A DNA stretch of 18,962 nucleotides from SAR202 cluster bacterium Io17-Chloro-G7 (GTDB lineage Bacteria > Chloroflexota > Dehalococcoidia > UBA3495): NCBI GenBank assembly GCA_002817055.1, contig MUCU01000019.1, positions 1 through 18,962 on the forward strand, written 5' to 3'. Of the stretch, positions 5,369 through 14,035 are shown in pieces. Both the position numbers and the translations under genes were made by a program. Position 1 is the stretch's first letter; every line of letters begins with the position of its first letter. The notes beneath the pieces are model-generated. The model did no database searches. It worked only from the letters and a program-made list of their open reading frames with translations, and was not told the origin of the DNA.

Positions 5369-6484
5369 TCAGAACCCTGGAGTGCTGCTACTCCCTTCTA
5401 GCCTCTCCCTAACGTCGTCAGGTACCTGACGCAGTCTTTGTTTGAAGGCGATGTTCTCTCGTTCCGGCATCTGCCTTGCCGCCTCCACAATTAGCCGGAC
5501 TCCCCCAAGCAAATCCTCCACGTGGATGTACTCCGCTTGGATCGATCCGTCGGCAGCGCCGTTGTGGTAGTTGCCCAAAGGGAAGGCGATTCCCGTGGTG
5601 CGGTAGCCGTACAGTGCGAAAGCGCTGGCCTCGCAAACACCTCCGCTCATCAGTTGCCGCTGCACCCGAAACCCACCCTCCTGGAGTTGCAAGGTCTCTC
5701 TGGCCCGCAATAACACCGATTCGGCATCGGCGCTAAAGGTCATGCTGGCATCGCCCACCCGGATAACCGGGCCGCTACCCTGCTCTGCGCCGGGGAGAGT
5801 CCGGCTGGACTCCAAGGAAACTACCAGAGTTTCTTTGGGCAGGAAACCGGATTCGGCCAGCAGTCTGGCCCCCATGAGACCAACTTCCTCGGCCCTCGTG
5901 AAAACCCCATAAACATCCCCGGGCGATGGCTGGACCGAGAGTTGGGCCAGAGCGGCCAATATGCTGGCGCAACCCGCCAGATCGTCGGCCGCCCGCATGC
6001 GTATCAAATCGCCGTCCATCTGGAAATCCGTTAGGTCGAAGACCACGGCTAACGGTAATTCTAGGCGGGCCGGTTCAGCCAACCGAATCAAGACTTGGCG
6101 CTGGCTTTCATCGCCGTGGCGGCCAACGGTGGTGGCAGGCAACCGCTTGCCATCTTCAAGGATGATCTGAAGCGGAACTCCGGCCTCAAAGCTGGCTGCG
6201 GGAACTCCACCCAGCGCATCGCCAACCAAGTAATCGCCCTGATACGACACGGCTTCGAAGCCTGGATGGTCCATGTGGGCCACCAGCGCCAGAGGCTCTC
6301 CGGCGGGATCCTGACCGGGGACTCGCGCAATCACGTTGCCGCTGTCGTCCACTTGATACGTCACACCCAGCTCATCCAGCGTCAGGACCACAGCCGACGC
6401 CACATCAGCCTCCCGATATGCTACAGCCGGCCGCACCGCCAACCGGGAGAGAATATTCAATGCCCGCTCTTTGTCATCCAACAC
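5369..6484 (-). CDS. M42-type (M20/M28 clan) metallo-aminopeptidase
   Basis: A zinc peptidase of about 371 residues with all the expected metal ligands. Numbered from the longer possible start at 6529 these are 'VAHMDHPGF' (H85, D87), 'AADDLAGCAS' (D182/D183), 'TRAEEVGLMGA' (E214, E215), 'SLESS' (E240) and 'LGNYHNG' (H322). An apical domain lies between the first two blocks. It likely removes N-terminal residues from peptides in the cytoplasm. I chose GTG at 6484: AGGAG lies 8 bases upstream and an extended -10 (TGC-TATAAT) lies at 6513-6521, inside the longer frame that would begin with ATG at 6529 and has no ribosome site. It is downstream of the pilin-like gene, 114 bases away, but seems to have its own promoter. 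Confidence 0.88.
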   Translation of the reverse strand: MLDDKERALNILSRLAVRPAVAYREADVASAVVLTLDELGVTYQVDDSGNVIARVPGQDPAGEPLALVAHMDHPGFEAVSYQGDYLVGDALGGVPAASFEAGVPLQIILEDGKRLPATTVGRHGDESQRQVLIRLAEPARLELPLAVVFDLTDFQMDGDLIRMRAADDLAGCASILAALAQLSVQPSPGDVYGVFTRAEEVGLMGARLLAESGFLPKETLVVSLESSRTLPGAEQGSGPVIRVGDASMTFSADAESVLLRARETLQLQEGGFRVQRQLMSGGVCEASAFALYGYRTTGIAFPLGNYHNGAADGSIQAEYIHVEDLLGGVRLIVEAARQMPERENIAFKQRLRQVPDDVRERLEGSSSTPGF

Positions 6485-6512
6485 TCGCCACGCTCCTGTT
6501 CGGGATGTTGCG

Positions 6513-6521
6513 ATTATAGCA
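6513..6521 (-). promoter_or_regulatory. Extended -10 promoter element for the M42 peptidase
   Basis: TGC followed by TATAAT on the minus strand. No good -35 is seen, as is usual for extended -10 promoters. It places transcription start about 20 bases before the GTG at 6484, leaving room for the AGGAG at 6493-6497. Confidence 0.5.
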
Positions 6522-6598
6522 GCGGCCATTCCGGCAAGCTACTGGCGCCAAGGAGTGCGACGGCGGATACCTACTGGAGGCACGACGGGGGATGCCTG

Positions 6599-7588
6599 CT
6601 AAGGCGAGTAGTACACCTTGACCGGCACCCAGTCTAGGAAATGATTTCGGCCACCGACGCCTTCCATGACCACGCGGACCCGAAAGTTGGCATTAGTGAA
6701 CTCCCCGCTGGACCAAGTGTGCCCCCAAGTGTCGTCCGAGCCGCCCAAAACGACCGTATGCTCCGTCGTGGTTTCTTCGGTGTCCGTCTTAGCCGCCGTC
6801 CAAGAGATTCCTCCATCCCACGACAGCTCCACAGCCATGCTATTGTTGCCGCCCGTGGCGTCCAGCCACCAATCCAGACGTACCTCTATACCGGAGATGT
6901 TACAGGCGGAAAGGGTAGAGAACCCGTAGTCGTAGAACCGGTGCCGGTCCCCGGCTCCGTTGATATTCGATGCGTCGGTTCCGCCGTCGGCGAATGCGCC
7001 TATGGGGTCAATCTCAAAGCCGTCTCCGTTGCCTCCCGTGTCAGCAACCTCCACAGAGGGGTTGGTGAAGCCGGTGTTGCCTGATGCGCTGCAGAAGCAA
7101 GTAAAGTAACGCGAGTCGGCCACCGCCAGTGGCGAGGAAACCAGGACTACGCCTCTGCCGTTGGATTGCATCCCCGTGGGCAGCGACACGCTGATGGTCA
7201 CTGTTTCCCCGGGATTCCACACGTTGGGGTCTCGGGTGTCTGGCGCGATTCCGGTAACCGACCAGTCGCTGTTGTATCCCAGTCGCGCTACCACCTTGTC
7301 TCCGACTGAGTCAGGGTATTCCACCAGCACGTCCACGTCGGCGAAGTCCTCGACGGTGATCTCGCCGGTGTTTTCAACTTGAGCTGTGTAAGCGTTGCAC
7401 GTATTAGGGTTCGATTGAGATGTTGAATTAAGGGATACGCCAGATTTGACACGCAAGAGCTGTTGGCCGGAGAGCAAACCGGCGTCGACGGTCCGGTCTG
7501 TGTAGGTGCTTATGAGGATCAGGAATACCACGCTGGTGATCAACAGAAACACGGTCAACACCAGCGATGCTGCGATGCTATTGCCCAA
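6599..7588 (-). CDS. Membrane-anchored extracellular protein, archaeal pilin/FlaF-like N-terminus
   Basis: A 329-residue protein with a very short polar start (MGNSIAAS), one hydrophobic helix (about 9-29) and a long exported region rich in Asn, Thr, Gly and Asp. The N-terminus resembles archaeal FlaF/FlaG and type IV pilin anchors more than a Sec signal peptide. The ectodomain has two parts: residues 55-165 look like a beta-sandwich with 'NTGEITVEDFADVDVLVEY' (residues 73-91), and residues 185-329 look like a lectin-like domain ending in 'HFLDWVPVKVYYSP'. The start codon is TTG, with AAGGAG 9 bases upstream. It is downstream of a two-helix membrane gene and upstream of a peptidase. Similarity to archaellum or pilus parts is judged by eye only. 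Confidence 0.65.
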   Translation of the reverse strand: MGNSIAASLVLTVFLLITSVVFLILISTYTDRTVDAGLLSGQQLLRVKSGVSLNSTSQSNPNTCNAYTAQVENTGEITVEDFADVDVLVEYPDSVGDKVVARLGYNSDWSVTGIAPDTRDPNVWNPGETVTISVSLPTGMQSNGRGVVLVSSPLAVADSRYFTCFCSASGNTGFTNPSVEVADTGGNGDGFEIDPIGAFADGGTDASNINGAGDRHRFYDYGFSTLSACNISGIEVRLDWWLDATGGNNSMAVELSWDGGISWTAAKTDTEETTTEHTVVLGGSDDTWGHTWSSGEFTNANFRVRVVMEGVGGRNHFLDWVPVKVYYSP

Positions 7589-7673
7589 GTTATCAGACTC
7601 CTTGGGTAGTTCGTGGACTTATGGAATTAGGTGGCGTCCGGAATGGGGCGGGCCCGGTGGGGTCAGGGGCAAT

Positions 7674-8132
7674 TTACGCTCGGGTCGCCTGCCGGGAACG
7701 GATATGGGTCCGCATTTGGATCAGAGAGAAGCCACGAAACCGCAGCCCGGCGCCCGAGACAAATACAAGTATGGCGAATATCGACGCAGCCAGACCGGCA
7801 AGCGCTAAGACAAGAACATTATCTCTGGACCCTGAGATAATCCCCGCGTTAGCCATGCTTGCGGCTGTGACGGAGGCCATTACCATGGAATCCTGATCCT
7901 GGAATCCAGCGCCTATAGACGCCAACGGACTGGCGATCGGACTTATAAAATCCTGACCTCCATCTGTCGATGGACCGGAGCCCCCGAAGAAGGTCAGCCA
8001 CACAATTCCCACGGCAAAGATGGCTGCCACAATGCCAAAGGTCCAGCGTAAATTGCTCTTACGGGTGTTATGGTAAGCGACCATATCCTGCCTCATTTTG
8101 GGTGCCTTGAACAAATTTCCAGGTATCGTCAT
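7674..8132 (-). CDS. Small membrane protein with two helices, unknown
   Basis: A 152-residue protein. A basic N-terminus (residues 1-30) is followed by a transmembrane helix (31-49, 'FGIVAAIFAVGIVWLTFF'). Then come a Gly/Ser/Asp linker, a small-residue stretch rich in Ala, Ser and Met (60-98), a second helix (105-126) and a basic tail. An in-frame ATG at codon 13 (8096) has AAGG 8 bases upstream and could be the real start. No family recognised. It is 85 bases upstream of the pilin-like gene on the same strand, so the two are probably co-transcribed and may act together at the membrane. Confidence 0.6.
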   Translation of the reverse strand: MTIPGNLFKAPKMRQDMVAYHNTRKSNLRWTFGIVAAIFAVGIVWLTFFGGSGPSTDGGQDFISPIASPLASIGAGFQDQDSMVMASVTAASMANAGIISGSRDNVLVLALAGLAASIFAILVFVSGAGLRFRGFSLIQMRTHIRSRQATRA

Positions 8133-8475
8133 TCACAGCCGCACCCGGCTGCAAACCCACTCTTCACAAGCGTCTAATTCAATTTATGGGCGGTGCCCTT
8201 TAACTGCAAATACCAGAACACCCCAATTTGGACCTGAGGCTCTGGGAGTGGACCGAGAGGTATTCGATTTAGTCGGGCAATTCCCAAGTCGTTAGGACGG
8301 TGAGTAGGACTGGATTAGAGTGGGAGACCAGTGTCAAAGGACGGAGTGGGGGAGTGGACCGAATTGTGGCGCGGCATTCACCAGCGTGAGGGCCGAAAAT
8401 CGCCATGGATTAGCTATAGATAAATAAGTCTCCTGCCAGAGAGGGGAACCCGGACGGAAGGGTCGGGAGGGCGAA
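8133..8475. other. Gene-free stretch with a possible promoter and a 13-bp direct repeat
   Basis: No credible gene. GGGAGTGGACCGA occurs exactly twice (8244-8256 and 8350-8362). A weak minus-strand promoter for the membrane-protein operon can be drawn: -35 TTGCAG (8204-8209), 17-bp spacer, -10 TAAATT (8181-8186). The small ORFs here look like chance. Confidence 0.4.
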
Positions 8476-9267
8476 CTAGCTTGAGGGCGGGCCACCCTCA
8501 TATGGCCGCCGCGAGAACCTTCCCATGGCGAGCTTGTATTGAATCGTCGTACTAAAAAGGGCCGCAATGCCCCTGATCGCTTGCATGGCACCCAGTTTAC
8601 TGCTCCCAGTAACCCGGCATTTGAAGATTGTGGGGACTTCCGCTACATTCAGGCCAGCAGCTAAAATGATTAGGGTTGCTTCAGGCACAAACTCATAGTG
8701 ATCGCCCTTGGAGCGCTCCACCACCAACGCCGCCGCCCTTCGTGAGTAGACTCGAAAATTGTTGGTGCACTCTTGTGGCCCCCTGGCGCACCAGTGGTAA
8801 ATCAGGTTGGCAAGATGGCTGGAAAACCTCCGAAACGCCGTCATTCCGGTGATGCCGCCTCCAGCTATGTAGCGGCTGCCTTGCACCAAGTCCGGGCGGG
8901 CATCTACTTCATTTGTTGGTCCTATCTTTAATCCCGGCGTCAATCCTGCCAACAACCTGGGAACTTCTAGGGGGTCGTGGGACTGGTCGGCATCCATGGT
9001 CACCACGTATTGGGCGTCCGTAGCCAACGCCGCCGTCAGTCCGGTCCGCAGTGCCGAGCCCAGCCCCGATTTTCCCGGTCTTTTGATTACCGTTATATTC
9101 TTATAGGTCTCCGCCAACTCACCGGCCAACTCCCGAGTCCCGTCGGAGCTGTTGTCGTCTACGATCAACAACTGAAAATCCAACCCCAAGTTTTCCAATC
9201 CTCGCACTAACGGTCCCAGGTTCTGCGCTTCGTTGTAAGTCGGCAGTACGATGGCCAACTGAGGCAT
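8476..9267 (-). CDS. Glycosyltransferase family 2, dolichol/polyprenyl-phosphate mannosyltransferase-like
   Basis: A 263-residue GT-A glycosyltransferase. 'LPTYNEAQNL' (8-17), 'IVDDNSSDGT' (35-44), 'GSALRTGL' (70-77) and 'MDADQSHDP' (91-99, metal-binding DAD) are the standard DPM1/GT2 motifs. The acceptor side shows 'QGSRYIAGGG' and the C-terminal part has 'STTIQYKLAMGRFSRRP'. It lacks the C-terminal membrane domain of many bacterial homologues, so it is a short, peripheral form. Likely it moves mannose or glucose from a nucleotide sugar to polyprenyl phosphate. The ATG has GGAG 8 bases upstream. Its neighbour, 343 bases downstream, is the surface-protein operon, so a role in glycosylating exported proteins is possible. 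Confidence 0.88.
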   Translation of the reverse strand: MPQLAIVLPTYNEAQNLGPLVRGLENLGLDFQLLIVDDNSSDGTRELAGELAETYKNITVIKRPGKSGLGSALRTGLTAALATDAQYVVTMDADQSHDPLEVPRLLAGLTPGLKIGPTNEVDARPDLVQGSRYIAGGGITGMTAFRRFSSHLANLIYHWCARGPQECTNNFRVYSRRAAALVVERSKGDHYEFVPEATLIILAAGLNVAEVPTIFKCRVTGSSKLGAMQAIRGIAALFSTTIQYKLAMGRFSRRPYEGGPPSS

Positions 9268-9584
9268 CTGGCTATCTCCACGTTTCCGGCGCGCCGGCAG
9301 GCTCCGGAAAGCCGTTATTTGACGCCAATTATTATCAGGGGCAATTATAAACCTGCAGCATGCTATTTCCCCCAGCTTAGGTTTGGATGACTACCCTCAG
9401 CTTTAACCTTGAGCGAACCCAAGTGACTGAGGCGTTCAACCGGTGCTATACTCGGTTTGGCGCTACCCTGGGTCGTAGATATAACAAATAGCAAAAAACA
9501 CCGTCTGACGCGCTGCCGCTTTCTAAATGGACCAAAGGTTAAAAGCGCAAGCCCAGGCCTGAGGTTACTCCAAGGAGGACTATC
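9268..9584. other. Divergent intergenic region between glycosyltransferase and Ldh_2 gene
   Basis: No gene. Near the glycosyltransferase start is CCGGCGCGCCGG (9286-9297, perfect 12-bp palindrome), overlapping a TTTCCGG/CCGGAAA inverted repeat (9283-9289, 9304-9310): possible operator or hairpin in its leader. TATAAT on the minus strand (9344-9349) could serve the glycosyltransferase, but lacks a -35. The rightward half holds the promoter listed separately and about 125 bases of leader. Confidence 0.5.
9423..9452 (+). promoter_or_regulatory. Promoter for the Ldh_2 gene
   Basis: -35-like GTGACT (9423-9428), 18-bp spacer and -10 TATACT (9447-9452) with an extended TGC at 9444-9446. It predicts a leader of roughly 125 bases before the ATG at 9585. 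Confidence 0.45.
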
Positions 9585-10661
9585 ATGCTGGAGCAGTTTC
9601 GGGTAAATCTGGATGATGCGGTCATGGTTGGCTGGAAAGACCTGAAAGCCACTGTGGCCGGGGTCTTCGAGAAAATGGGAGTGGAGCCCGCCGACGCCCA
9701 ATTGGGGGCCGATGTGCTGGTGATGGCAGACCTGCGTGGTGTTGACTCCCACGGTGTGTCCAACATGCTGAAAAGCTATATCACCGGCTATCAAAACGGG
9801 CAGATCAACCCGAAGCCCAACTGGAAGATAATCCGGGAGACTCCCAGCACGGCCAATATAGACTGTGACCGGGGACTGGGCGTTATCATTACGCCCAAAG
9901 CGATGGACATCGCAATTCAGAAAGCCAAAAACGTGGGAGTGGGCATGGTGACCTTGGGTAATGCCCGCCACCTGGGTATGGCTTCATACCACGCAATGAT
10001 GGCAGTGGAGCACGACATGATTGGCGTCTGCATGACCAGTTGCCCTCCCTCGGTCGTACCCACCTTCGGCGCCGAACCTCGCTTGGGTACCAACCCCATA
10101 GCGGTGGCCGCCCCGGCGAAAAACGAGCCTCCCTTTGTGTTCGACGCCGCTACCAGCTCGGTTGCGGGTAATAAGATAGGCATTGCCCGCCGTTTGGGCG
10201 TCAAGATGGAGCCGGGATGGCTGGCGGACCAAGATGGCAATCCCATCATGGAGGAAGCGGACCCGCCGGAGAAATACACACTGCTGCCCTTGGGTAGCAC
10301 CAGGGAGTTGGGTTCCCACAAAGGCTACGGTCTATCTTGCATGGTGGACATTATGGCTGGCGTGCTCACCGGTGTCGGTTATGGCGCCGTGCCCGGCCGC
10401 CCCAACTTCGGCCACTACGTCGCCGCATATAGCATTGACGCCTTCACCGACCCGGACGACTTCAAAGAAATGATGGACGAGTGGATGGGGATGATGAAGA
10501 GCACCAAGCCAGCGCCGGGCCACGACCGGGTGATGGTAGCCGGGCAACCCGAGGCTGAGGTAGAAGCCGTGCGCCGGGCAGACGGCATTCCCTTGCACGA
10601 AGAAGTGGCTCAATGGATGCGGGACACCTGCGCCGAGTTGTCGGTCCCCTGCTTGTTCTAG
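9585..10661 (+). CDS. Ldh_2 family malate/L-lactate/ureidoglycolate-type dehydrogenase
   Basis: A full-length 358-residue NAD(P)-dependent dehydrogenase of the Ldh_2 fold, unrelated to classical Rossmann LDH. Typical motifs are 'DLRGVDSHGVSNM' (49-61, catalytic H56), 'TPSTANIDCDRGLG' (87-99), 'GNARHLGMASYHAMMA' (125-140), 'GAEPRLGTNPIAVAAP' (162-177), 'FVFDAATSSVAGNKI' (184-198) and 'LGSHKGYGLSCMVDI' (242-256). It reduces or oxidises 2-hydroxy acids such as malate, sulfolactate or ureidoglycolate; the substrate cannot be read here. The start is fixed by AAGGAGG about 8 bases upstream. Its own promoter is suggested at 9423-9452. It is the only rightward gene between two leftward groups. Confidence 0.93.
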   Translation: MLEQFRVNLDDAVMVGWKDLKATVAGVFEKMGVEPADAQLGADVLVMADLRGVDSHGVSNMLKSYITGYQNGQINPKPNWKIIRETPSTANIDCDRGLGVIITPKAMDIAIQKAKNVGVGMVTLGNARHLGMASYHAMMAVEHDMIGVCMTSCPPSVVPTFGAEPRLGTNPIAVAAPAKNEPPFVFDAATSSVAGNKIGIARRLGVKMEPGWLADQDGNPIMEEADPPEKYTLLPLGSTRELGSHKGYGLSCMVDIMAGVLTGVGYGAVPGRPNFGHYVAAYSIDAFTDPDDFKEMMDEWMGMMKSTKPAPGHDRVMVAGQPEAEVEAVRRADGIPLHEEVAQWMRDTCAELSVPCLF

Positions 10662-10843
10662 CGGCTAGCTGGACATAGATTAGAGAACTTCTGGGTTGAC
10701 GCCAAAACTATCCAGTCATGGTTGGCTAACGTATTCATCGGCAATGTGACCGTCCCCTGGCTGCGGCCTAGCCTTTGCGCAAAAATGCCAGGTACGGAGG
10801 AGCTAACGATGAGCTCCATTCGTTAGTCTTCACCGGTGAGGGA

Positions 10844-12075
10844 TCAATTCCCATGCAGCGCACGATAGGGCGCGTCCCCGGCAGATCGTGCGACCTCCAG
10901 GCCCAACTCGTGGGTTCGTGCAGCCGCAGCTATCAAAGACTCTGTGCTGACTTCAAAGGGTTCATTGGCGACAAAAGGAAGCATCATAGCGGCCTCCATC
11001 ACGTCCCTTATTTGCGCCTCGTCGGACAATGGCAGAGATATTTGCCCTAGGTGGACAGGCAAGCCAACTTTGGCGAAGAATTCGGCCACCTTTCGGGCGT
11101 CATCAGCTTTTTCTCTATAACGAGTTGTGTGAGCAGACCAATCGCCACCATCTCCCCGTGCATGTAGTTGCGGTGAACCTCAGGAAGCACTGTTAGTCCT
11201 TGAGCGACCGAATGAGCGACTGCCAGTCCGCCGCTCTCAAACCCTATGCCGCTTAAGAACGTATTTGCCTCGACAATACTCTCGAGCGCGTCATTGACTT
11301 CAGAACGCCTCACGGCTCCCACCGCCGAAAAGCCGTACTCAAACAAGGTGTCGGAGCACAGTTTGCCAATAGCTCTCGTAGCCAATGTCGGGCGCGCTCC
11401 CAAGACTGATCTTGCCCGAGGATTATCGAAACAGGTCCGCGCCTCATACCACGTTGCCATGGCGTCTCCTAGCCCAGCCACCAGAAAGCGCACAGGAGCT
11501 TCGGCCACGATTCGTGTATCGATAGCGACGAGGGCAGGGCTACGGGGGAAGAACGCAACGTCGTTAAAGACCCCCTCAGTCGTATACATCACCGCCAACG
11601 CAGAACAAGGCGCATCAGTAGACGCTAAAGTCGGAACGCTCACCATCGGCATCGCCAATCGATAGGCTGCAAATTTCCCCACATCGAGGCATTTGCCTCC
11701 GCCTACCGCGACTACGCAGTCCACGGGAGTTCCCATGGCTTGGAGAATTTCGACTACACGATCGACTTCTTCGGTAGAGCATTCCCCATGAAAAATCACG
11801 ACCTCGGATTCAATCTGGGCGCTTTTCAAGCTCTCTAGCAGCCTCGCGCCATCTCTGTGCTGGCCTGCTTGATCGATGAGTATCGCTGCGCGTTCACTTG
11901 GCACGATTGAGAGATAGCGCCCGAGATGGTCTAAAATGCCATCCCCTTGGACATACCTTTGAGGAGCGATAAGAACGCGGGGAACGCGGGCCTCCTCTCC
12001 TTCTCGGTGGAAAACACCGCCTGCGGGATGTAGGGTATGGGGACAGACATGGCATCTCCTTGTAGATTCGGTCAA
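10844..12075 (-). pseudogene. Glycerol dehydrogenase family (Fe-ADH) gene with a frameshift
   Basis: Two overlapping leftward frames together give one complete GldA-like enzyme. The first (12075-11047) holds 'RVLIAPQRYVQG', 'VVAVGGGKCLDVGKFAAYRLAMP' (span about 139-160), 'VPTLASTDAPCSALAV', 'GLGDAMATWYEA' (metal ligand Asp) and 'AVAHSVAQGL' (His), then runs out of family in 'RWPNSSPKLACLST'. The second (to 10844) restores family sequence: 'DDARKVAEFFAKVGLPVHLGQ' begins near 11104 and it ends 'YRALHGN'. The shift falls in a run of five T (11108-11112; AAAAA on the coding strand); one more base would rejoin the frames. It could be a real mutation, a sequencing error, or slippage on AAA-AAG. The start is unclear: the only in-frame upstream start is TTG at 12075. 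Confidence 0.85.
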
Positions 12076-12429
12076 CGATTTCAGAGGCCTGCTGTTGCCG
12101 TCGCTACGGTCCCCTCACGCCATTGCCAGCTAACGTTAGTTCAGTCCAAATACCTCCGTCTTGGCAATCCATCTGCTGTGGGGAACGCGCTATTAACCGC
12201 ATTCCCCCAGTTGACTAAACCGGGTCAGCCGGAACCTGCCAATCCGCTCCGGCATGTCCGCAATCTAATTTCCGAACCCTCCATGTCCAAAATAACTCAC
12301 CGGTATGGAGCGTGAGCCATAGGCAACTCCCCGCACGGGCGATTCATCGCGTCCAAGTCCAGTCCCTTTAGGTTATCTCCTTGGGTCGGATTCTCCGTCT
12401 CAGAGCGGCTCATGGTGTTTTAAAGGGTT
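12076..12429. other. Gene-free stretch
   Basis: I see no credible gene. A plus-strand ORF of 92 codons crosses it but its protein is not natural-looking and it has no ribosome site. CTAACGTTAG (12130-12139) is a perfect 10-bp palindrome upstream of the dehydrogenase gene and may be an operator. Confidence 0.4.
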
Positions 12430-12744
12430 CTAGGCAGAGCCTAAGGCCTCTTGGATGTTGGCGGAAATGGGGATTACGTCCTGGACGGGCATCGATGGCG
12501 CCATCTTGGTGAATTTGAAGAATCCGGCCCCGGCGGAACGCCAAACATTCAGGGTCCGCTGGGCTTGCTCCGCAGTGTCGGCCTCAAATATCAGCGTGCC
12601 CCACAAATCGGGCGTGGAGTCCCATCGAAAGATGGTGACTCCTTCCGGCGGGAACAGACCGCTTTCCATCAGTTTGTTTGCGATCGATAGTCGTTCCTGC
12701 TCAGGCATGTTTTCGTTGAGTTCCCAATACGCTAGGAATTCCAT
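12430..12744 (-). CDS. DUF3303-like small protein
   Basis: A 104-residue protein from the ATG at 12744, which has GGAGG 8 bases upstream; a TTG five codons earlier lacks support. It begins MEFLAYWELNENMPEQERL and carries 'FRWDSTPDLWGTLIFEADTAE', the ferredoxin-like pattern of DUF3303 and related dimeric alpha-beta barrel proteins. It is the last gene of the leftward LLM/hydrolase cluster, 70 bases after the second monooxygenase. It may bind or process a small molecule of the same pathway, but the function is unknown. Confidence 0.75.
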   Translation of the reverse strand: MEFLAYWELNENMPEQERLSIANKLMESGLFPPEGVTIFRWDSTPDLWGTLIFEADTAEQAQRTLNVWRSAGAGFFKFTKMAPSMPVQDVIPISANIQEALGSA

Positions 12745-12814
12745 GATTCTAACCTCCAATCAACTTGGTCACCGCACCGGAGATGTACTCAGACGTTCGG
12801 TCGTGATGCTTAGG

Positions 12815-13942
12815 CTAATCTCTAAGCGCCGGGATCACTTCCGTCCCTAGCAATTTCAAGGAACGCATCGTGTCCTCATGGGACATTGGTCCCCCTTGAG
12901 CCTCCAGTAGCAACGCACCGATGCCCAACTCTTCCTTGATGTAGCGGAGCTTTTGGGTTACCGTGTCCGGGCTGCCCACCACCAAGTGATAGTCATCCTG
13001 TAGCTCCTGGTAAGAGAGGGCGTTCAAGGGCCTGGATCGGCGTCGAGCGTTGGCTGCGGTACCAGCTTGGGAAAAGTAGCCGGGAGGCGCAAAATATTCC
13101 CTTGGCCCCCTCAAGGGATGACCCATCCGCCACATGAAAGCCTTGCCGGATTCTTGAGCCTTTTCGTCGGTCTCGTTTACGTGGCAGCAAATCATGAACG
13201 CAAATTTGTCCGGGCCAGGCTCCCATCCGTCTTCCGCGGCTATGGTCCGGTAGTTCTGGTATAGGTCTTTGGCTACAGTAAGTTCGGTCAAGAAGGCAGC
13301 GTAGGTATAGCGGTTGTGAGCGGCCCATTCCACCGTTTCCGGGCTACCTGTTCCCGGCACCCAAACCGGCGGATGGGGTTGCTGAATGGGGAGCATCCAC
13401 GGGTTAACCGCCCGGTATTGGTAGTGCTTGCCTTCCCAGCGGAATGGCCCTGGAGTAGTCCAGGTCTTGATAATCAGGTCGTGGCACTCCTCGAACCGCT
13501 CCCGGTTATGGACCGGATTGGAATTGTTGGCCCAAGACTCCACGCCAATGCCCCGCACGAAGCCGGATATGATCCGCCCTCCTGAGATAACGTCCAGCAT
13601 GGCAATCTCTTCGGCCAACCGCACCGGGTTATCCGACGTAGGCAGCATATTGCCCAGCATCAATATCTTTGCCTGTTTGGTAACCCTGGCCAGAATACCG
13701 CCGGTTATGTTTACTTCGACATCCATGCAGGAAGGGGTGTTGTGGTGCTCGTTAATCATCAGCCCATCGAAACCGGTCTCTTCGGCGAACTGGAACTCGT
13801 CCAGGTAGCGCTTGAACAAGTCGTGGGCTGTGTTGGGGTCGAAATAGGTATTGGGAAACGTTAGCCGCATAGACGGGAACTTTTCCGCCTCGGACTCGGG
13901 AAAGGCGGCGTAGGGCATCTCTGTGAAATAGTAGGTATCCAT
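12815..13942 (-). CDS. LLM-class flavin-dependent oxidoreductase (copy A)
   Basis: A full-length 375-residue luciferase-like TIM-barrel monooxygenase. Diagnostic parts are 'GFDGLMINEHHNTP' (57-70; HH as in bacterial luciferase-like enzymes), 'LARVTKQAKILMLGNMLP' (84-101), 'NPVRLAEEIAMLDVISGGRI' (105-124), 'FVRGIGVE' and 'GSPETVEWAAHNRY', ending with 'VVGSPDTVTQKL'. It probably uses reduced flavin and O2 to insert oxygen into a ketone, aldehyde or amine, so needs a flavin reductase from elsewhere. It is a clear paralog of the gene at 14985-16196, sharing long identical stretches. The start has GGAG 11 bases upstream, slightly far. It lies 93 bases downstream of the alpha/beta hydrolase. Confidence 0.93.
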   Translation of the reverse strand: MDTYYFTEMPYAAFPESEAEKFPSMRLTFPNTYFDPNTAHDLFKRYLDEFQFAEETGFDGLMINEHHNTPSCMDVEVNITGGILARVTKQAKILMLGNMLPTSDNPVRLAEEIAMLDVISGGRIISGFVRGIGVESWANNSNPVHNRERFEECHDLIIKTWTTPGPFRWEGKHYQYRAVNPWMLPIQQPHPPVWVPGTGSPETVEWAAHNRYTYAAFLTELTVAKDLYQNYRTIAAEDGWEPGPDKFAFMICCHVNETDEKAQESGKAFMWRMGHPLRGPREYFAPPGYFSQAGTAANARRRSRPLNALSYQELQDDYHLVVGSPDTVTQKLRYIKEELGIGALLLEAQGGPMSHEDTMRSLKLLGTEVIPALRD

Positions 13943-14035
13943 ACTCGGGTTATCTCCTCATAATCGAAAGCACTCACCAACCGGCAATGCAAATATAATC
14001 GACTCAAATTGACGGGAGAATGCTGACAGCTTTAA

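Noticed and set aside
6095..6637. 180-codon rightward ORF antisense to the M42 peptidase
   Set aside because: A GC-codon shadow; the opposite strand has all metal-ligand motifs of the peptidase.
9363..9971. 202-codon leftward ORF over the Ldh_2 promoter and start
   Set aside because: Antisense to the well-supported Ldh_2 gene and its leader; no family features.
12037..12315. Rightward 92-codon ORF in the gap after the dehydrogenase
   Set aside because: No ribosome site, unnatural composition, overlaps the start of the leftward gene.
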